Made by a program: the position numbers and the translations under genes. This document shows positions 38,133 through 46,828 of a stretch of DNA of 64,000 nt, in pieces. Under the pieces are notes generated by a model. It did no database searches and was not told the origin of the DNA. It was given only the letters and a program-made list of their open reading frames with translations. The DNA is from Streptomyces sp. NBS 14/10 (GTDB lineage Bacteria; Actinomycetota; Actinomycetes; Streptomycetales; Streptomycetaceae): positions 915,942-979,941 of the forward strand of contig NZ_NCSM01000007.1 in NCBI RefSeq assembly GCF_002224125.1, in the 5' to 3' direction. Within the stretch, counting starts at the first letter, position 1; every line of letters starts with the position of its first letter.

Positions 38133-39248
38133 ATGCGAGCACCACCGCGCCTTTATGCCTTGGCGGCCACCGCGGCACTGACCCTCGCGGCCGCTCTGCT
38201 CCCCGTCGCGCAGGCGTCGGGGGCGGCCGCCGCCGCACCGCCGAAGCTGCACGCCTCGGGCAACAAGCTGGTCGACGAGAACGGCACCACCCGCAGACTG
38301 CTCGGCGTCAACCGCTCCGGCGGCGAATTCATGTGCGTCCAGGGACGCGGCATCTTCGACGGCCCGGTCGACGACGCGTCCATCAAGGCCATCGCGGACT
38401 GGAAGGTGAACGCCGTCCGCGTCCCGCTCAACGAGGAGTGCTGGCTCGGTCTGTCGCATATCAACGCGGCCTACCGGGGCGCCAACTACATCAACGCGGT
38501 CAAGAACTTCGTGGCCCGGCTCGAAGCCCATGGCATCACCCCGATCGTCGAGCTGCACTGGACCCACGGCAAGTACACGGGCGGCGACAACCACTGCCCC
38601 GACACCGAGTACGCCACCTGCCAGAAGCCTATGCCCAACGCGCAGTACACCCCGGCCTTCTGGAGCTCGGTCGCCCAGACCTTCAAGGGCGACCAGTCCG
38701 TGGTGTTCGACCTGTTCAACGAGCCGTTCCCGGACCGCGCCACCACCGACCTCTCGGCGGCGTGGGCCTGCTGGCGCGACGGCGGGAAATGCCCCGGCAT
38801 CGACTTCGAGGTGGCCGGGATGCAGGACCTGCTGGACGCGGTACGGGGCGCCGGCGCCAAGAACCTCGTCCTGATCCCGGGAGTCGCCTACTCCAACGAC
38901 ATGCGCCAATGGCTGACGCACAAGCCGAGCGACCCGGCGGGCAACCTCGCCGCCGCCTGGCACACCTACAACTTCAACACCTGCTCCAACGAGAGCTGCT
39001 GGAACGAGCAACTGGCCCCGGTCATCGGCCAGGTGCCCTTCGTGGCGGGTGAGATCGGCGAGAACACCTGCTCACACGGCTATACCGACCGGGTCATGGC
39101 CTGGCTCGACGCCAAGGGCGCCTCGTATCTGGGCTGGACCTGGAACACCTGGGACTGCTCCTCCGGCCCGTCCTTGATCAGCGATTTCAACGGCACGCCG
39201 ACCGGCTTCGGCGTGGGCCTCCGTGATCACCTGAAGGGATTGTCATGA
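38133..39248 (+). CDS. Secreted GH5 cellulase
   Basis: 371 residues from ATG 38133 (AGGAG 8 bp before it). Signal peptide LYALAATAALTLAAALLPVA. The catalytic barrel alone, no CBM. Acid/base Glu197 in FDLFNEPFP, nucleophile Glu307 in FVAGEIGEN; RVPLNEECW and HTYNFNTC also fit GH5. An endoglucanase role is most likely, cutting internal beta-1,4 bonds. The frame stays open upstream of the ATG but crosses the operator. Its TGA overlaps the ATG of the GH6 gene, so the two are coupled. Confidence 0.92.
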   Translation: MRAPPRLYALAATAALTLAAALLPVAQASGAAAAAPPKLHASGNKLVDENGTTRRLLGVNRSGGEFMCVQGRGIFDGPVDDASIKAIADWKVNAVRVPLNEECWLGLSHINAAYRGANYINAVKNFVARLEAHGITPIVELHWTHGKYTGGDNHCPDTEYATCQKPMPNAQYTPAFWSSVAQTFKGDQSVVFDLFNEPFPDRATTDLSAAWACWRDGGKCPGIDFEVAGMQDLLDAVRGAGAKNLVLIPGVAYSNDMRQWLTHKPSDPAGNLAAAWHTYNFNTCSNESCWNEQLAPVIGQVPFVAGEIGENTCSHGYTDRVMAWLDAKGASYLGWTWNTWDCSSGPSLISDFNGTPTGFGVGLRDHLKGLS

Positions 39249-40645
39249 GCCGCACAGCCTCACCCCCCACCCGCCACCGCAGGGCCGCCGCACTGGCCGG
39301 CTCCGCACTGCTGGCCGCCACCGCGCTGACCGTCTCCTCCCTGAGCGGCACCGCCGCCGCCCAGGTGGACAATGACAGAGCGGCCGCGGCCAAGGTGGAC
39401 AACCCGTACGCGGGCGCCAAGGTGTACGTGAACCCCGACTGGTCCGCGAAGGCCGCCGCCGAGCCCGGCGGCAGCAAGGTCTCCAACCAGCCGACCGGCA
39501 TCTGGCTGGACCGCATCGCCGCCATCAACGGCACCGGTGGCGCCCGCGGTCTGCGCGCCCACCTGGACACCGCGCTGTCCCAGTCGGGCGGCAGCCCCAT
39601 GGTCGTCCAGTTAGTCGTCTACGACCTGCCCGGCCGCGACTGCTCCGCGCTGGCGTCCAACGGCGAACTCGGCCCGACCGAGATCGACAAGTACAAGACC
39701 CAGTTCATCGACCCGATCGCGGCGATCCTCTCGGAGTCGAAGTACGCCAACTCCAACCTGCGGATCGTCGCCACGGTCGAGATCGACTCGCTGCCCAATC
39801 TGATCACCAACGCCGGCGGCCGTCCCACCGCGACCCCGCAGTGCGACACCATGAAGGCCAACGGCAACTACGTGAAGGGCGTCGGTTACGCCCTGAACAA
39901 GCTGGGCGCCATCGGCAACGTCTACAACTACCTGGACGCCGGCCACCACGGCTGGATCGGCTGGGACGACAACTTCAACCCCACCGCCCAGATCCTCAAG
40001 CAGGCCGCGACCGCCGAGGGCAGCACGGTCGACAAGGTGGCCGGCATCATCACCAACACGGCCAACTTCAGCGCATTGAAAGAGAACAACTACACCATCA
40101 ACGACAGCGTCAACGGCAAGTCCGTGCGCGAGTCCAAGTGGGTGGACTGGAACCGCTACGTCGACGAGCTGTCCTACGCCCAGGCCTTCCGCCAGGAGCT
40201 GGTGAACGTCGGCTTCCCGTCCAACGTCGGCGCCCTGATCGACACCTCCCGCAACGGCTGGGGCGGCTCGGCCCGGCCGAGCGGCCCCGGTGCCAAGACG
40301 GACGTGGACACCTACGTCAACGGCGGGCGCTACGACCGTCGCATCCACGTCGGCAACTGGTGCAACCAGTCCGGCGCCGGCCTCGGCGAGCGTCCCAAGG
40401 CGGCACCCGCGGCCGGGATCGACGCGTACGTGTGGATGAAGCCCCCGGGCGAGTCCGACGGCGCCAGCTCCGCCATCCCGAACGACGAGGGCAAGGGCTT
40501 CGACCGGATGTGCGACCCGACGTACACGGGCAACCCGCGCAACGGCAACAACATGTCCGGCGCGCTGCCGAACTCACCCCTGTCGGGCCACTGGTTCTCG
40601 GCCCAGTTCCAGGAGCTGCTGAAGAACGCGTACCCCGCGCTCTGA
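39245..40645 (+). CDS. Secreted GH6 cellulase with TTA codon
   Basis: 466 residues. Signal peptide AAALAGSALLAATALTVSSL. GH6 features: KVYVNPDWSAKAAAE, GIWLDRIAAI, VVQLVVYDLPGRDCSALAS (the catalytic loop), YLDAGHHGWIGW and DTSRNGWGG. GH6 enzymes act on cellulose from the non-reducing end with inversion; the long loops hint at a cellobiohydrolase. No CBM is present. Start overlaps the GH5 stop by 4 bp. Codon 123 (39611-39613) is TTA, so its production should need the bldA tRNA. A strong terminator follows at 40691-40735. Confidence 0.94.
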   Translation: MSRTASPPTRHRRAAALAGSALLAATALTVSSLSGTAAAQVDNDRAAAAKVDNPYAGAKVYVNPDWSAKAAAEPGGSKVSNQPTGIWLDRIAAINGTGGARGLRAHLDTALSQSGGSPMVVQLVVYDLPGRDCSALASNGELGPTEIDKYKTQFIDPIAAILSESKYANSNLRIVATVEIDSLPNLITNAGGRPTATPQCDTMKANGNYVKGVGYALNKLGAIGNVYNYLDAGHHGWIGWDDNFNPTAQILKQAATAEGSTVDKVAGIITNTANFSALKENNYTINDSVNGKSVRESKWVDWNRYVDELSYAQAFRQELVNVGFPSNVGALIDTSRNGWGGSARPSGPGAKTDVDTYVNGGRYDRRIHVGNWCNQSGAGLGERPKAAPAAGIDAYVWMKPPGESDGASSAIPNDEGKGFDRMCDPTYTGNPRNGNNMSGALPNSPLSGHWFSAQFQELLKNAYPAL

Positions 40646-40690
40646 CCCGTAAGGCCAGCACCCACTAGAACCGCACCAGGCACCCACACC

Positions 40691-40735
40691 CGACGGGGCC
40701 GGTGGACGCGCAAACGCGCTCCGCCGGCCCCGTCG
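40691..40735 (+). terminator. Terminator of GH5-GH6 operon
   Basis: About 20-bp stem (40691-40710 with 40715-40735, one bulge), loop CAAA. Confidence 0.85.
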
Positions 40736-40773
40736 GCATGCACTTTGGTGACAGTCTGTCGGAAACTGCATGC
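40736..40773. promoter_or_regulatory. Inverted repeat upstream of hemC paralogue
   Basis: GCATGCA (40736-40742) and TGCATGC (40767-40773) are perfect arms 24 bp apart, 59 bp ahead of the ATG. Possible operator. Confidence 0.35.
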
Positions 40774-40831
40774 TTCTCGCGCAAATAGGATCGACAACCA
40801 ACAAGCATGACCGCGCGAGGAGTTGAACCGT

Positions 40832-41764
40832 ATGAGCGACGTGGTGCGAATCGGCTCCAGGGCAAGCAAGCTGGCCAGAACGCAGGTCACCGAGTGGCTG
40901 GCGCCCATCACCAAACAATTTCCCGAGGTCCGCTTCAAGCGGGAGGTCGTCCTCGAAGGCGGCGATCAGGACCGCGTCACAGCCACCCTCGCCGAAGTGG
41001 CGAAGACCACTGGCGGGTCCGCGTTCTCCACCAACCAGGAACAGGCTCTGATCACCGGCAGAGTCGATGTGATCGTGCAGTCTCTCAAGGACCTGCCCAC
41101 AACGGTCCACGAGGGCACGACCCTGTTGGCACCCCCCGGCCCCCGCGAGGACGTTCGGGACGTGCTGTGCGGAGCCACCCTCGACACCCTTCCCCAGGGC
41201 GCCCGGGTGGGGACGGGAGCCCCACGTCGCATCGCCCAACTCCTCGCGCTCCGCCCGGACCTGGAACTCGTCCCCATTCGCGGCAACGTACCCGGCCGGT
41301 TGGCCCGCGCCACCAAGGGCGGCCTCCACGCGGTCGTTCTGGCCGCGGCGGGGTTGAACCGGCTCGGCCTGATGCCCGAGGTCCACCAGATTCTGGACCC
41401 GGCCGTCTGCCCTCCATCCCCCGGACAGGGCGCGCTAGGCATCCAGGTCCGCACCGACTCCCCGGCCGCCCGACTCCTGGCCGGAACCGGAGACCCGCAG
41501 GTCGACGCATGCGTCCGCGCCGAACGCGCCTTGCTGGCCGAACTCCACGGAGGCTGCTCCGTTCCCGTCGGGGCATGGGGCAGGATCGAACCCGACGGTC
41601 TGCTGCATCTGAACGCCGCCGTGACCTCACTGAACGGAACCACACAGGTCACGGCGGCCGGCAGTGGACCGGTGGACGATCCGGAGAAGCTCGGCTACTG
41701 CATCGCCGCCGATCTCCTCGCCCAGGGTGCGGCGGCCATCCTGGCCGAGATCAGAAAGCCCTGA
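40832..41764 (+). CDS. hemC: Hydroxymethylbilane synthase (porphobilinogen deaminase), stand-alone
   Basis: 310 residues from ATG 40832, with GAGGAG about 10 bp before. Family motifs: RIGSRASKLARTQ, SLKDLPTT, RVGTGAPRRIAQL, IRGNVPGRL. Cys242 in HGGCSVPVG is the dipyrromethane-cofactor attachment site, so it looks active. It joins four porphobilinogens into hydroxymethylbilane for heme and B12. It stands alone, away from hemA/B/D, so it is probably a second copy; it may serve a specialised pathway or growth phase. Confidence 0.88.
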   Translation: MSDVVRIGSRASKLARTQVTEWLAPITKQFPEVRFKREVVLEGGDQDRVTATLAEVAKTTGGSAFSTNQEQALITGRVDVIVQSLKDLPTTVHEGTTLLAPPGPREDVRDVLCGATLDTLPQGARVGTGAPRRIAQLLALRPDLELVPIRGNVPGRLARATKGGLHAVVLAAAGLNRLGLMPEVHQILDPAVCPPSPGQGALGIQVRTDSPAARLLAGTGDPQVDACVRAERALLAELHGGCSVPVGAWGRIEPDGLLHLNAAVTSLNGTTQVTAAGSGPVDDPEKLGYCIAADLLAQGAAAILAEIRKP

Positions 41765-42030
41765 GCGCGCGGGGTGCGGGTGGGGGTGCGCTCCGCTGCG
41801 CTGCGCTGTGCGTTGGCTCCGCTTCGCTGCGCGGTGGGCTTCGCTGCGCTTCGCCCGCGGTACAGCGAAGCGAAGCACAGCGGCCACGGCGCACACCCAC
41901 CCGCGAAGCGCACCCGCAACCGTGCAGCGCAGCGGAGCACTCAAGCGGCGATGGCGAACGCATCGCGGTGTGGTAACCGCCGCAGATGTGGGGCGGCGAC
42001 GGCACCTACGACGGGCGCCTACAACGACCC
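41765..42030. repeat. GCTTCGCTGCGC-type repeat region between hemC and cebR
   Basis: No gene. From about 41784 to 41945 the sequence is built of GCTCCGCTGCGC / GCTTCGCTGCGC units. The first half (GCTCCGCTGCGCTGCGC, 41790 on) is mirrored by GCAGCGCAGCGGAGC near 41929-41943, so it can fold into a long branched hairpin. It may act as terminator for the convergent hemC and cebR. An 18-bp core is repeated at 63968-63985. Confidence 0.7.
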
Positions 42031-43077
42031 CTACGACGACCCCCGCCGCACCAGCTCAGTCGGCAGCACCAGCTGCGGCCGCTTCGACGTGCGCTCCCCC
42101 TGGGACTCGATCTCCTCCAGCAGCACCCGGACCATGGCCCGCCCCATCTCCTCCGTGGTCTGCCGCACGCTGGTCAACGGCGGATCCATATGGCGGGCGA
42201 CGGCCGAGTCCTCGAAGCCGACGAGGGCCACGTCGTCCGGCACCCGGAGACCCTGTTCGCGCAGTACCTGGCGGGCGCCGGCGGCCATCACGTCGGATGC
42301 CGCGAAGACGGCGTCGAGCTCCGGGCGGCGCTCCAGCAGCTCGCGCATCGCCCGGCGGCCGCCCTCCTCGGTGAAGTCGGCGGCCACGATCAGCGCCGGG
42401 TCCACTTCCTGGCCCGCCGCCTGGATCGCCGCGCGATAGCCGTCGAGGCGGCACTGTGCCACGTACATGTCCAGCGGCCCGGTGATCGTGGCGACCGTGG
42501 CGCGCCCGCGCCCGATCAGGTGCTCGACCGCGGACTGGGCGCCGCCCGTGTTGTCGCAGTCGACGTACGGCACCGATTCATGGGCGGAGCGGCGGCCGCT
42601 GAGCACCGCGGGCATCTCTATGCGCTCCAACAGGTCGGGGAGAGGGTCGTCCGCGTGCACGGAGACCAGTAGCACCCCGTCGACCCGGTGCGCCGAAAGG
42701 TACTCGGCGAAGCGCTGGCGCTCCTTAGGGGTGCGCAGGAGGGTCAGCAGCAGCTGGAGATCGGCCTCGGCGAGCTCGGCGCCGACGCCGCGGATGATGT
42801 CCGAGAAGTAGGGCTCGGCGAAGAGCCGGGTCTCGGGCTCGGGGATCACCAGGGCGACCGCGTCGGCGCGGTTGGCGGCCAGTGCGCGGGCCACCCGGTT
42901 GGGCACGTACCCGAGCTCGGCGACGGCCTGCTCGACCGCCGTACGAGTGCGGTCGCTGACCCTCGGCGAGCCGTTGATCACCCGGGACACGGTGCCGCGG
43001 CCCACCCCCGCGCGGGCCGCGACCTCTTCGAGCGTGGGCCTCGAGCGCCCCACACCGCGCCGTCGGGTTCCTGCCAT
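42031..43077 (-). CDS. cebR: LacI-family repressor CebR
   Basis: 348 residues. LacI helix-turn-helix at about 13-60 (LEEVAARAGVGRGTVSRVIN), then a periplasmic-binding-protein-like effector domain (SDIIRGVGAELAEADLQLLL, ending VRQTTEEMGRAMV). CebR represses cellulose/cello-oligosaccharide genes in Streptomyces and is released by cellobiose or cellotriose. ATG 43077 (MAGTRRRGVG) is chosen; the frame stays open to 43548 but crosses the operator. Divergent from cebE. Four boxes of its type lie in this window. Confidence 0.95.
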   Translation of the reverse strand: MAGTRRRGVGRSRPTLEEVAARAGVGRGTVSRVINGSPRVSDRTRTAVEQAVAELGYVPNRVARALAANRADAVALVIPEPETRLFAEPYFSDIIRGVGAELAEADLQLLLTLLRTPKERQRFAEYLSAHRVDGVLLVSVHADDPLPDLLERIEMPAVLSGRRSAHESVPYVDCDNTGGAQSAVEHLIGRGRATVATITGPLDMYVAQCRLDGYRAAIQAAGQEVDPALIVAADFTEEGGRRAMRELLERRPELDAVFAASDVMAAGARQVLREQGLRVPDDVALVGFEDSAVARHMDPPLTSVRQTTEEMGRAMVRVLLEEIESQGERTSKRPQLVLPTELVRRGSS

Positions 43078-43225
43078 TTCGCGCCTCCAGCCGTCCGGTA
43101 CACCGAGCAGAACCACCCCGCGTGGGGAGCTGTTGGGCCATTCAACAGCAGGAGTGGGACCGAAAAGTTTCCGCATGCTCCCTTGACACCCCAGCGGGGA
43201 GCCGCGACCCTTCAACACATCAACC

Positions 43226-43239
43226 TGGGAGCGCTCCCA
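43226..43239. promoter_or_regulatory. cebR box: CebR-type operator (cebEFG)
   Basis: TGGGAGCGCTCCCA, perfect palindrome, 119 bp ahead of cebE in the cebR-cebE gap; it could also serve cebR autoregulation. Confidence 0.9.
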
Positions 43240-43357
43240 CACTACCTGAGCCATACATAACCCGCACGTTGCCCGCCCGTGCCGATGCACCACAAACCCC
43301 CACGCATCGCCACCTTTTGGCCGGGACCGGTACGTCAGGGCGTCAAGGAGGACGTGA

Positions 43358-44695
43358 ATGTTCAGAAGTTCTGGTACGTACCGGCGCCGGGCGGTGACCC
43401 TCGCGGCCGTGGCGGCGCTGGGCGCCGCGTTACTCGCGGGCTGCGCCGACGACAGCGACGACGAGACCGGCTCGTCCGGTGGCGGCAAGGGCGGCAACAA
43501 GGGCGGGACGACCATCACGGTCGGCACCTTCGGCGTCTTCGGATACAAGCAGGCCGGGCTTTATGACGAGTACATGAAGCTCCACCCCGATATCAACATC
43601 GAGGAAACGTCGATCGAGCGGAACGAGAACTACTATCCGCAGCTGCTGACCCATCTGGGCGCCGGCAGCGGCCTGGCCGATATCCAGGCCATCGAGATCG
43701 CCAATATCACGGAGATCACCACCACCCAGGCCGACAAGTTCGTCGACCTCTCCAAGGCGCCCGGGGTCAAGAAGGACAACTGGCTCGACTGGAAGTGGGC
43801 CCAGGGCACCACCAAGGACGGCAAGACGATCGGCCTGGGCACCGACATCGGCCCGATGGCAGTCTGCTACCGCAAGGACCTCTTCCAGCAGGCCGGGCTG
43901 CCCACCGACCGTAACGAGGTCGCCAAGCTGTGGGCGGGCGACTGGAACAAGTACATCGAGACCGGCAAGCGGTACATGAAGAAGGCGCCGGGCGACACCA
44001 CCTTCGTGGACTCCGCCGGCGGTGTCTACAACGCGGTGATCTCCAGCAACGCCAAGCGCTACTACGACGAGAGCGGCAAGGTCATCTACAAGGACAGCCC
44101 CGCCGTGAAGGAGGCGTGGGACCTCGCGACCACCGCGTCACAGGACAAGCTGACCGCCAAGCTCCAGCAGTTCCAGAAGTCCTGGGACCAGGCGTTCTCG
44201 AACGGCAAGTTCGCCACCGTCTCCTGCCCGCCGTGGATGCTCGGCCACATCAAGGAGAAGGCCGGGGACAAGGCCAAGGACAAGTGGGACGTGGCCGCGG
44301 CTCCCAAGCCCGGCAACTGGGGCGGTTCCTTCATCGGCGTGCCGACGGCGTCCAAGCACCAGGAAGAGGCGATGAAGCTCGCCGCCTGGCTGACCGCGCC
44401 CGAGCAGCAGGCCAAGGTCTTCGAGAAGCAGGCCAGCTGGCCGAGCTCCCAGGCCGCGTACAGCCTGCCGGCGGTGGCCGACGCCAAGCACCCGTACTTC
44501 GGCAACGCGCCCACCGGCAAGATCTTCGCCGAGGCCGCGAAGGGCATCCCGACCCAGGTCCTCGGCCCGAAGGACCAGATCATCGGGTCGAACATCGCCG
44601 ACATCGGGCTGCTCCAGGTGGACCAGCAGGGCAAGTCCCCCAAGGACGCCTGGAAGGCCGCCACCAAGACGATCGACAACGCACTGGACCAGTGA
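43358..44695 (+). CDS. cebE: Cello-oligosaccharide-binding lipoprotein CebE, TTA-containing
   Basis: 445 residues. Lipoprotein signal with lipobox LLAGC (Cys29). Extracellular solute-binding protein family 1: GTFGVFGYKQAGLYDEYMKL, DIGPMAVCYRKDLFQQAGLP, GVPTASKHQEEAMKLAAWLT. It captures cellobiose/cellotriose for the CebFG permease. AAGGAGG precedes the ATG at 43358. Codon 25 (43430-43432), inside the signal peptide, is TTA, so uptake may need the bldA tRNA. No ATPase gene follows; the shared MsiK ATPase would be encoded elsewhere. Confidence 0.95.
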   Translation: MFRSSGTYRRRAVTLAAVAALGAALLAGCADDSDDETGSSGGGKGGNKGGTTITVGTFGVFGYKQAGLYDEYMKLHPDINIEETSIERNENYYPQLLTHLGAGSGLADIQAIEIANITEITTTQADKFVDLSKAPGVKKDNWLDWKWAQGTTKDGKTIGLGTDIGPMAVCYRKDLFQQAGLPTDRNEVAKLWAGDWNKYIETGKRYMKKAPGDTTFVDSAGGVYNAVISSNAKRYYDESGKVIYKDSPAVKEAWDLATTASQDKLTAKLQQFQKSWDQAFSNGKFATVSCPPWMLGHIKEKAGDKAKDKWDVAAAPKPGNWGGSFIGVPTASKHQEEAMKLAAWLTAPEQQAKVFEKQASWPSSQAAYSLPAVADAKHPYFGNAPTGKIFAEAAKGIPTQVLGPKDQIIGSNIADIGLLQVDQQGKSPKDAWKAATKTIDNALDQ

Positions 44696-44702
44696 GCCCG
44701 GG

Positions 44703-45728
44703 ATGACACCCCCTTCCGGTTTCACTGCTGGTACGGCCGCGCCCCCCACAGGGCAGGGGGGCGCGGCCCCGCGCGCCGTGGCCGCCAAGGCCCCCGATCC
44801 GGGCGAGGAGCGGCGGCGCGCCCGGCGCAGCCGCCGCTACCGCTGGGACATCAAGTACTCCCCGTACGCCTTCGTCGCCCCGTTCTTCCTCTTCTTCGCG
44901 GCCTTCGGGCTCTTCCCGCTGCTCTACACGGGCTGGGCCTCGCTGCACCGGGTGGAGCTCACCGACCCCACCCATATGGAGTGGGCGGGGTGGCACAACT
45001 ACTCCCGGCTGTGGGACGACGAATTCTTCTGGAACGCGCTGCAGAACACCTTCACCATCGGGGTGATCTCGACCGTTCCGCAGCTGCTGATGGCACTGGG
45101 CCTCGCGCATCTGCTGAACTACAAGCTGCGCGGCTCGATGTTCTTCCGGGTGGCGATCCTCACCCCGTACGCCACCTCGGTGGCCGCCGCGACGCTGGTG
45201 TTCGTGCTGCTCTTCGGGCGCGACTACGGCATGATCAACTGGGCGCTCGGGATGTTCGGGATCGACAACATCGACTGGCAGAACGGCACCTGGACCTCGC
45301 AGCTCGCGGTGTCCACCATCGTCATCTGGCGGTGGACCGGCTACAACGCGCTGATCTATCTGGCCGCCATGCAGGCCGTGCCCAGCGATCTGTACGAGTC
45401 GGCGGCGCTGGACGGCGCCTCGCGCTGGCAGCAGTTCATCAACGTCACCATCCCCTCGCTGCGGCCCACGATCCTCTTCACGGTCGTGGTCTCGACGATC
45501 GGGGCCACTCAGCTCTTCGGTGAGCCGCTGCTGTTCAACGGCGGCGCCGGGGCCTCCGGAGGGCCCGATCACCAGTACCAGACGCTCGGCCTGTACCTGT
45601 ACGAGCAGGGCTGGGTGAACCTCCACCTCGGCCGGGCCTCCGCGATCGCCTGGACGATGTTCCTGATCCTGCTGCTGATCGCCGCCGCCAACGCGATCGT
45701 GGCCCGTCGGCTGCGCAAGAGCCAGTGA
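44703..45728 (+). CDS. cebF: Sugar ABC permease CebF
   Basis: 341 residues with about six membrane helices after a 45-residue polar start (first helix FVAPFFLFFAAFGLFPLLYT). The EAA loop is ESAALDGASRWQQFINVTIP. Type I (MalF-like) permease, membrane half of the cello-oligosaccharide importer. Starts 7 bp after cebE. Confidence 0.95.
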   Translation: MTPPSGFTAGTAAPPTGQGGAAPRAVAAKAPDPGEERRRARRSRRYRWDIKYSPYAFVAPFFLFFAAFGLFPLLYTGWASLHRVELTDPTHMEWAGWHNYSRLWDDEFFWNALQNTFTIGVISTVPQLLMALGLAHLLNYKLRGSMFFRVAILTPYATSVAAATLVFVLLFGRDYGMINWALGMFGIDNIDWQNGTWTSQLAVSTIVIWRWTGYNALIYLAAMQAVPSDLYESAALDGASRWQQFINVTIPSLRPTILFTVVVSTIGATQLFGEPLLFNGGAGASGGPDHQYQTLGLYLYEQGWVNLHLGRASAIAWTMFLILLLIAAANAIVARRLRKSQ

Positions 45729-45746
45729 GTTGCCCGAGGGAGAACC

Positions 45747-46682
45747 ATGAGCGCTGTTATCTCTTCCGGTAGGGCCGCCAAGGCCACCGAGGGCGGGGGG
45801 AGCCCGGACAGGAAGGCCAGAAAGGCGAGAAGAGCGGACAAGGGGGCCAAGGGCGCAGGCCGGCAGCTGCACGGCGGCAAGATCACCTATGCCGTGCTGA
45901 TCCTGTTCACCATCGGCTCGCTCTTCCCGCTGGTGTGGACGGCCATCGCCGCCTCCCGCACCAGCACCCGGCTCGCCGAGACGCCACCGCCCTTCTGGTT
46001 CGGCGGCAATCTCTTCAAGAACCTCGACGCGGCGTGGAACGACGTCAACATGGGCTCCGCGCTGCTCAACACCACCATGGTGGCCGGGACCATCGCGGCG
46101 GGCACCGTGCTGTTCTCGACCATCGCCGGCTTCGCGTTCGCCAAGCTGCGCTTCCGGTTCAAGAACCTGCTGCTGATGCTGACCATCGGGACGATGATGG
46201 TGCCGCCCCAGCTGAGCGTGGTCCCGCTGTACATGGCCATCGCCAAGCTGGAGTGGACCGACCAGTTGCAGGCGGTCATCCTGCCCACGCTGGTCAGCGC
46301 CTTCGGGGTGTTCTTCATGCGGCAGTATCTGACCCAGGCGCTGCCGACCGAGCTGATCGAGGCCGCGCGGGTGGACGGCGCCAGCAGTCTGCGGATCATC
46401 TGGCACATCGTCTTCCCGGTGGCGCGTCCGGCCATGGCCGTACTGGGTATGCTCACCTTCGTCCAGGCGTGGAACGACTTCTTCTGGCCCATCATCGCCC
46501 TCACTCAAGCCGGCAACCCGACCGTGCAGGTGGCCCTGACGGGCCTCGGCCGCGGCTATACCGTCGACCAGTCGCTGATCATGGCTGGGGCGCTGCTCGG
46601 TACCCTGCCGCTGCTGATCGCCTTCGTCCTCTTCGGCAAGCAGATCGTCGGAGGCATCATGCAGGGCGCGGTCAAGGGCTGA
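45747..46682 (+). CDS. cebG: Sugar ABC permease CebG
   Basis: 311 residues, MalG-like, six helices. The EAA loop is EAARVDGASSLRIIWHIVFP. The first 45 residues are Lys/Arg/Gly-rich. It pairs with CebF. GAGGGAGAA precedes the ATG, 18 bp after cebF. Confidence 0.95.
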   Translation: MSAVISSGRAAKATEGGGSPDRKARKARRADKGAKGAGRQLHGGKITYAVLILFTIGSLFPLVWTAIAASRTSTRLAETPPPFWFGGNLFKNLDAAWNDVNMGSALLNTTMVAGTIAAGTVLFSTIAGFAFAKLRFRFKNLLLMLTIGTMMVPPQLSVVPLYMAIAKLEWTDQLQAVILPTLVSAFGVFFMRQYLTQALPTELIEAARVDGASSLRIIWHIVFPVARPAMAVLGMLTFVQAWNDFFWPIIALTQAGNPTVQVALTGLGRGYTVDQSLIMAGALLGTLPLLIAFVLFGKQIVGGIMQGAVKG

Positions 46683-46814
46683 CTGCCCGCAAAGCGCCCT
46701 GCCCCACCAGACCCGGCGCGCCGGTCACGACCTGGCCGGCGCGCCGTGACCCACCCGTACCGTCTCACCTCACCCGAGATCACCCTCCCTTCCGCCCCGC
46801 ACCACAACATCGAA

Positions 46815-46828
46815 TGGGAGCGCTTCCA
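46815..46828. promoter_or_regulatory. cebR box: CebR-type operator overlapping bglC start
   Basis: TGGGAGCGCTTCCA, one mismatch to the perfect box. The final A is the first base of the bglC ATG (46828-46830), and the inner GGGAG would serve as its ribosome binding site. Confidence 0.85.
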
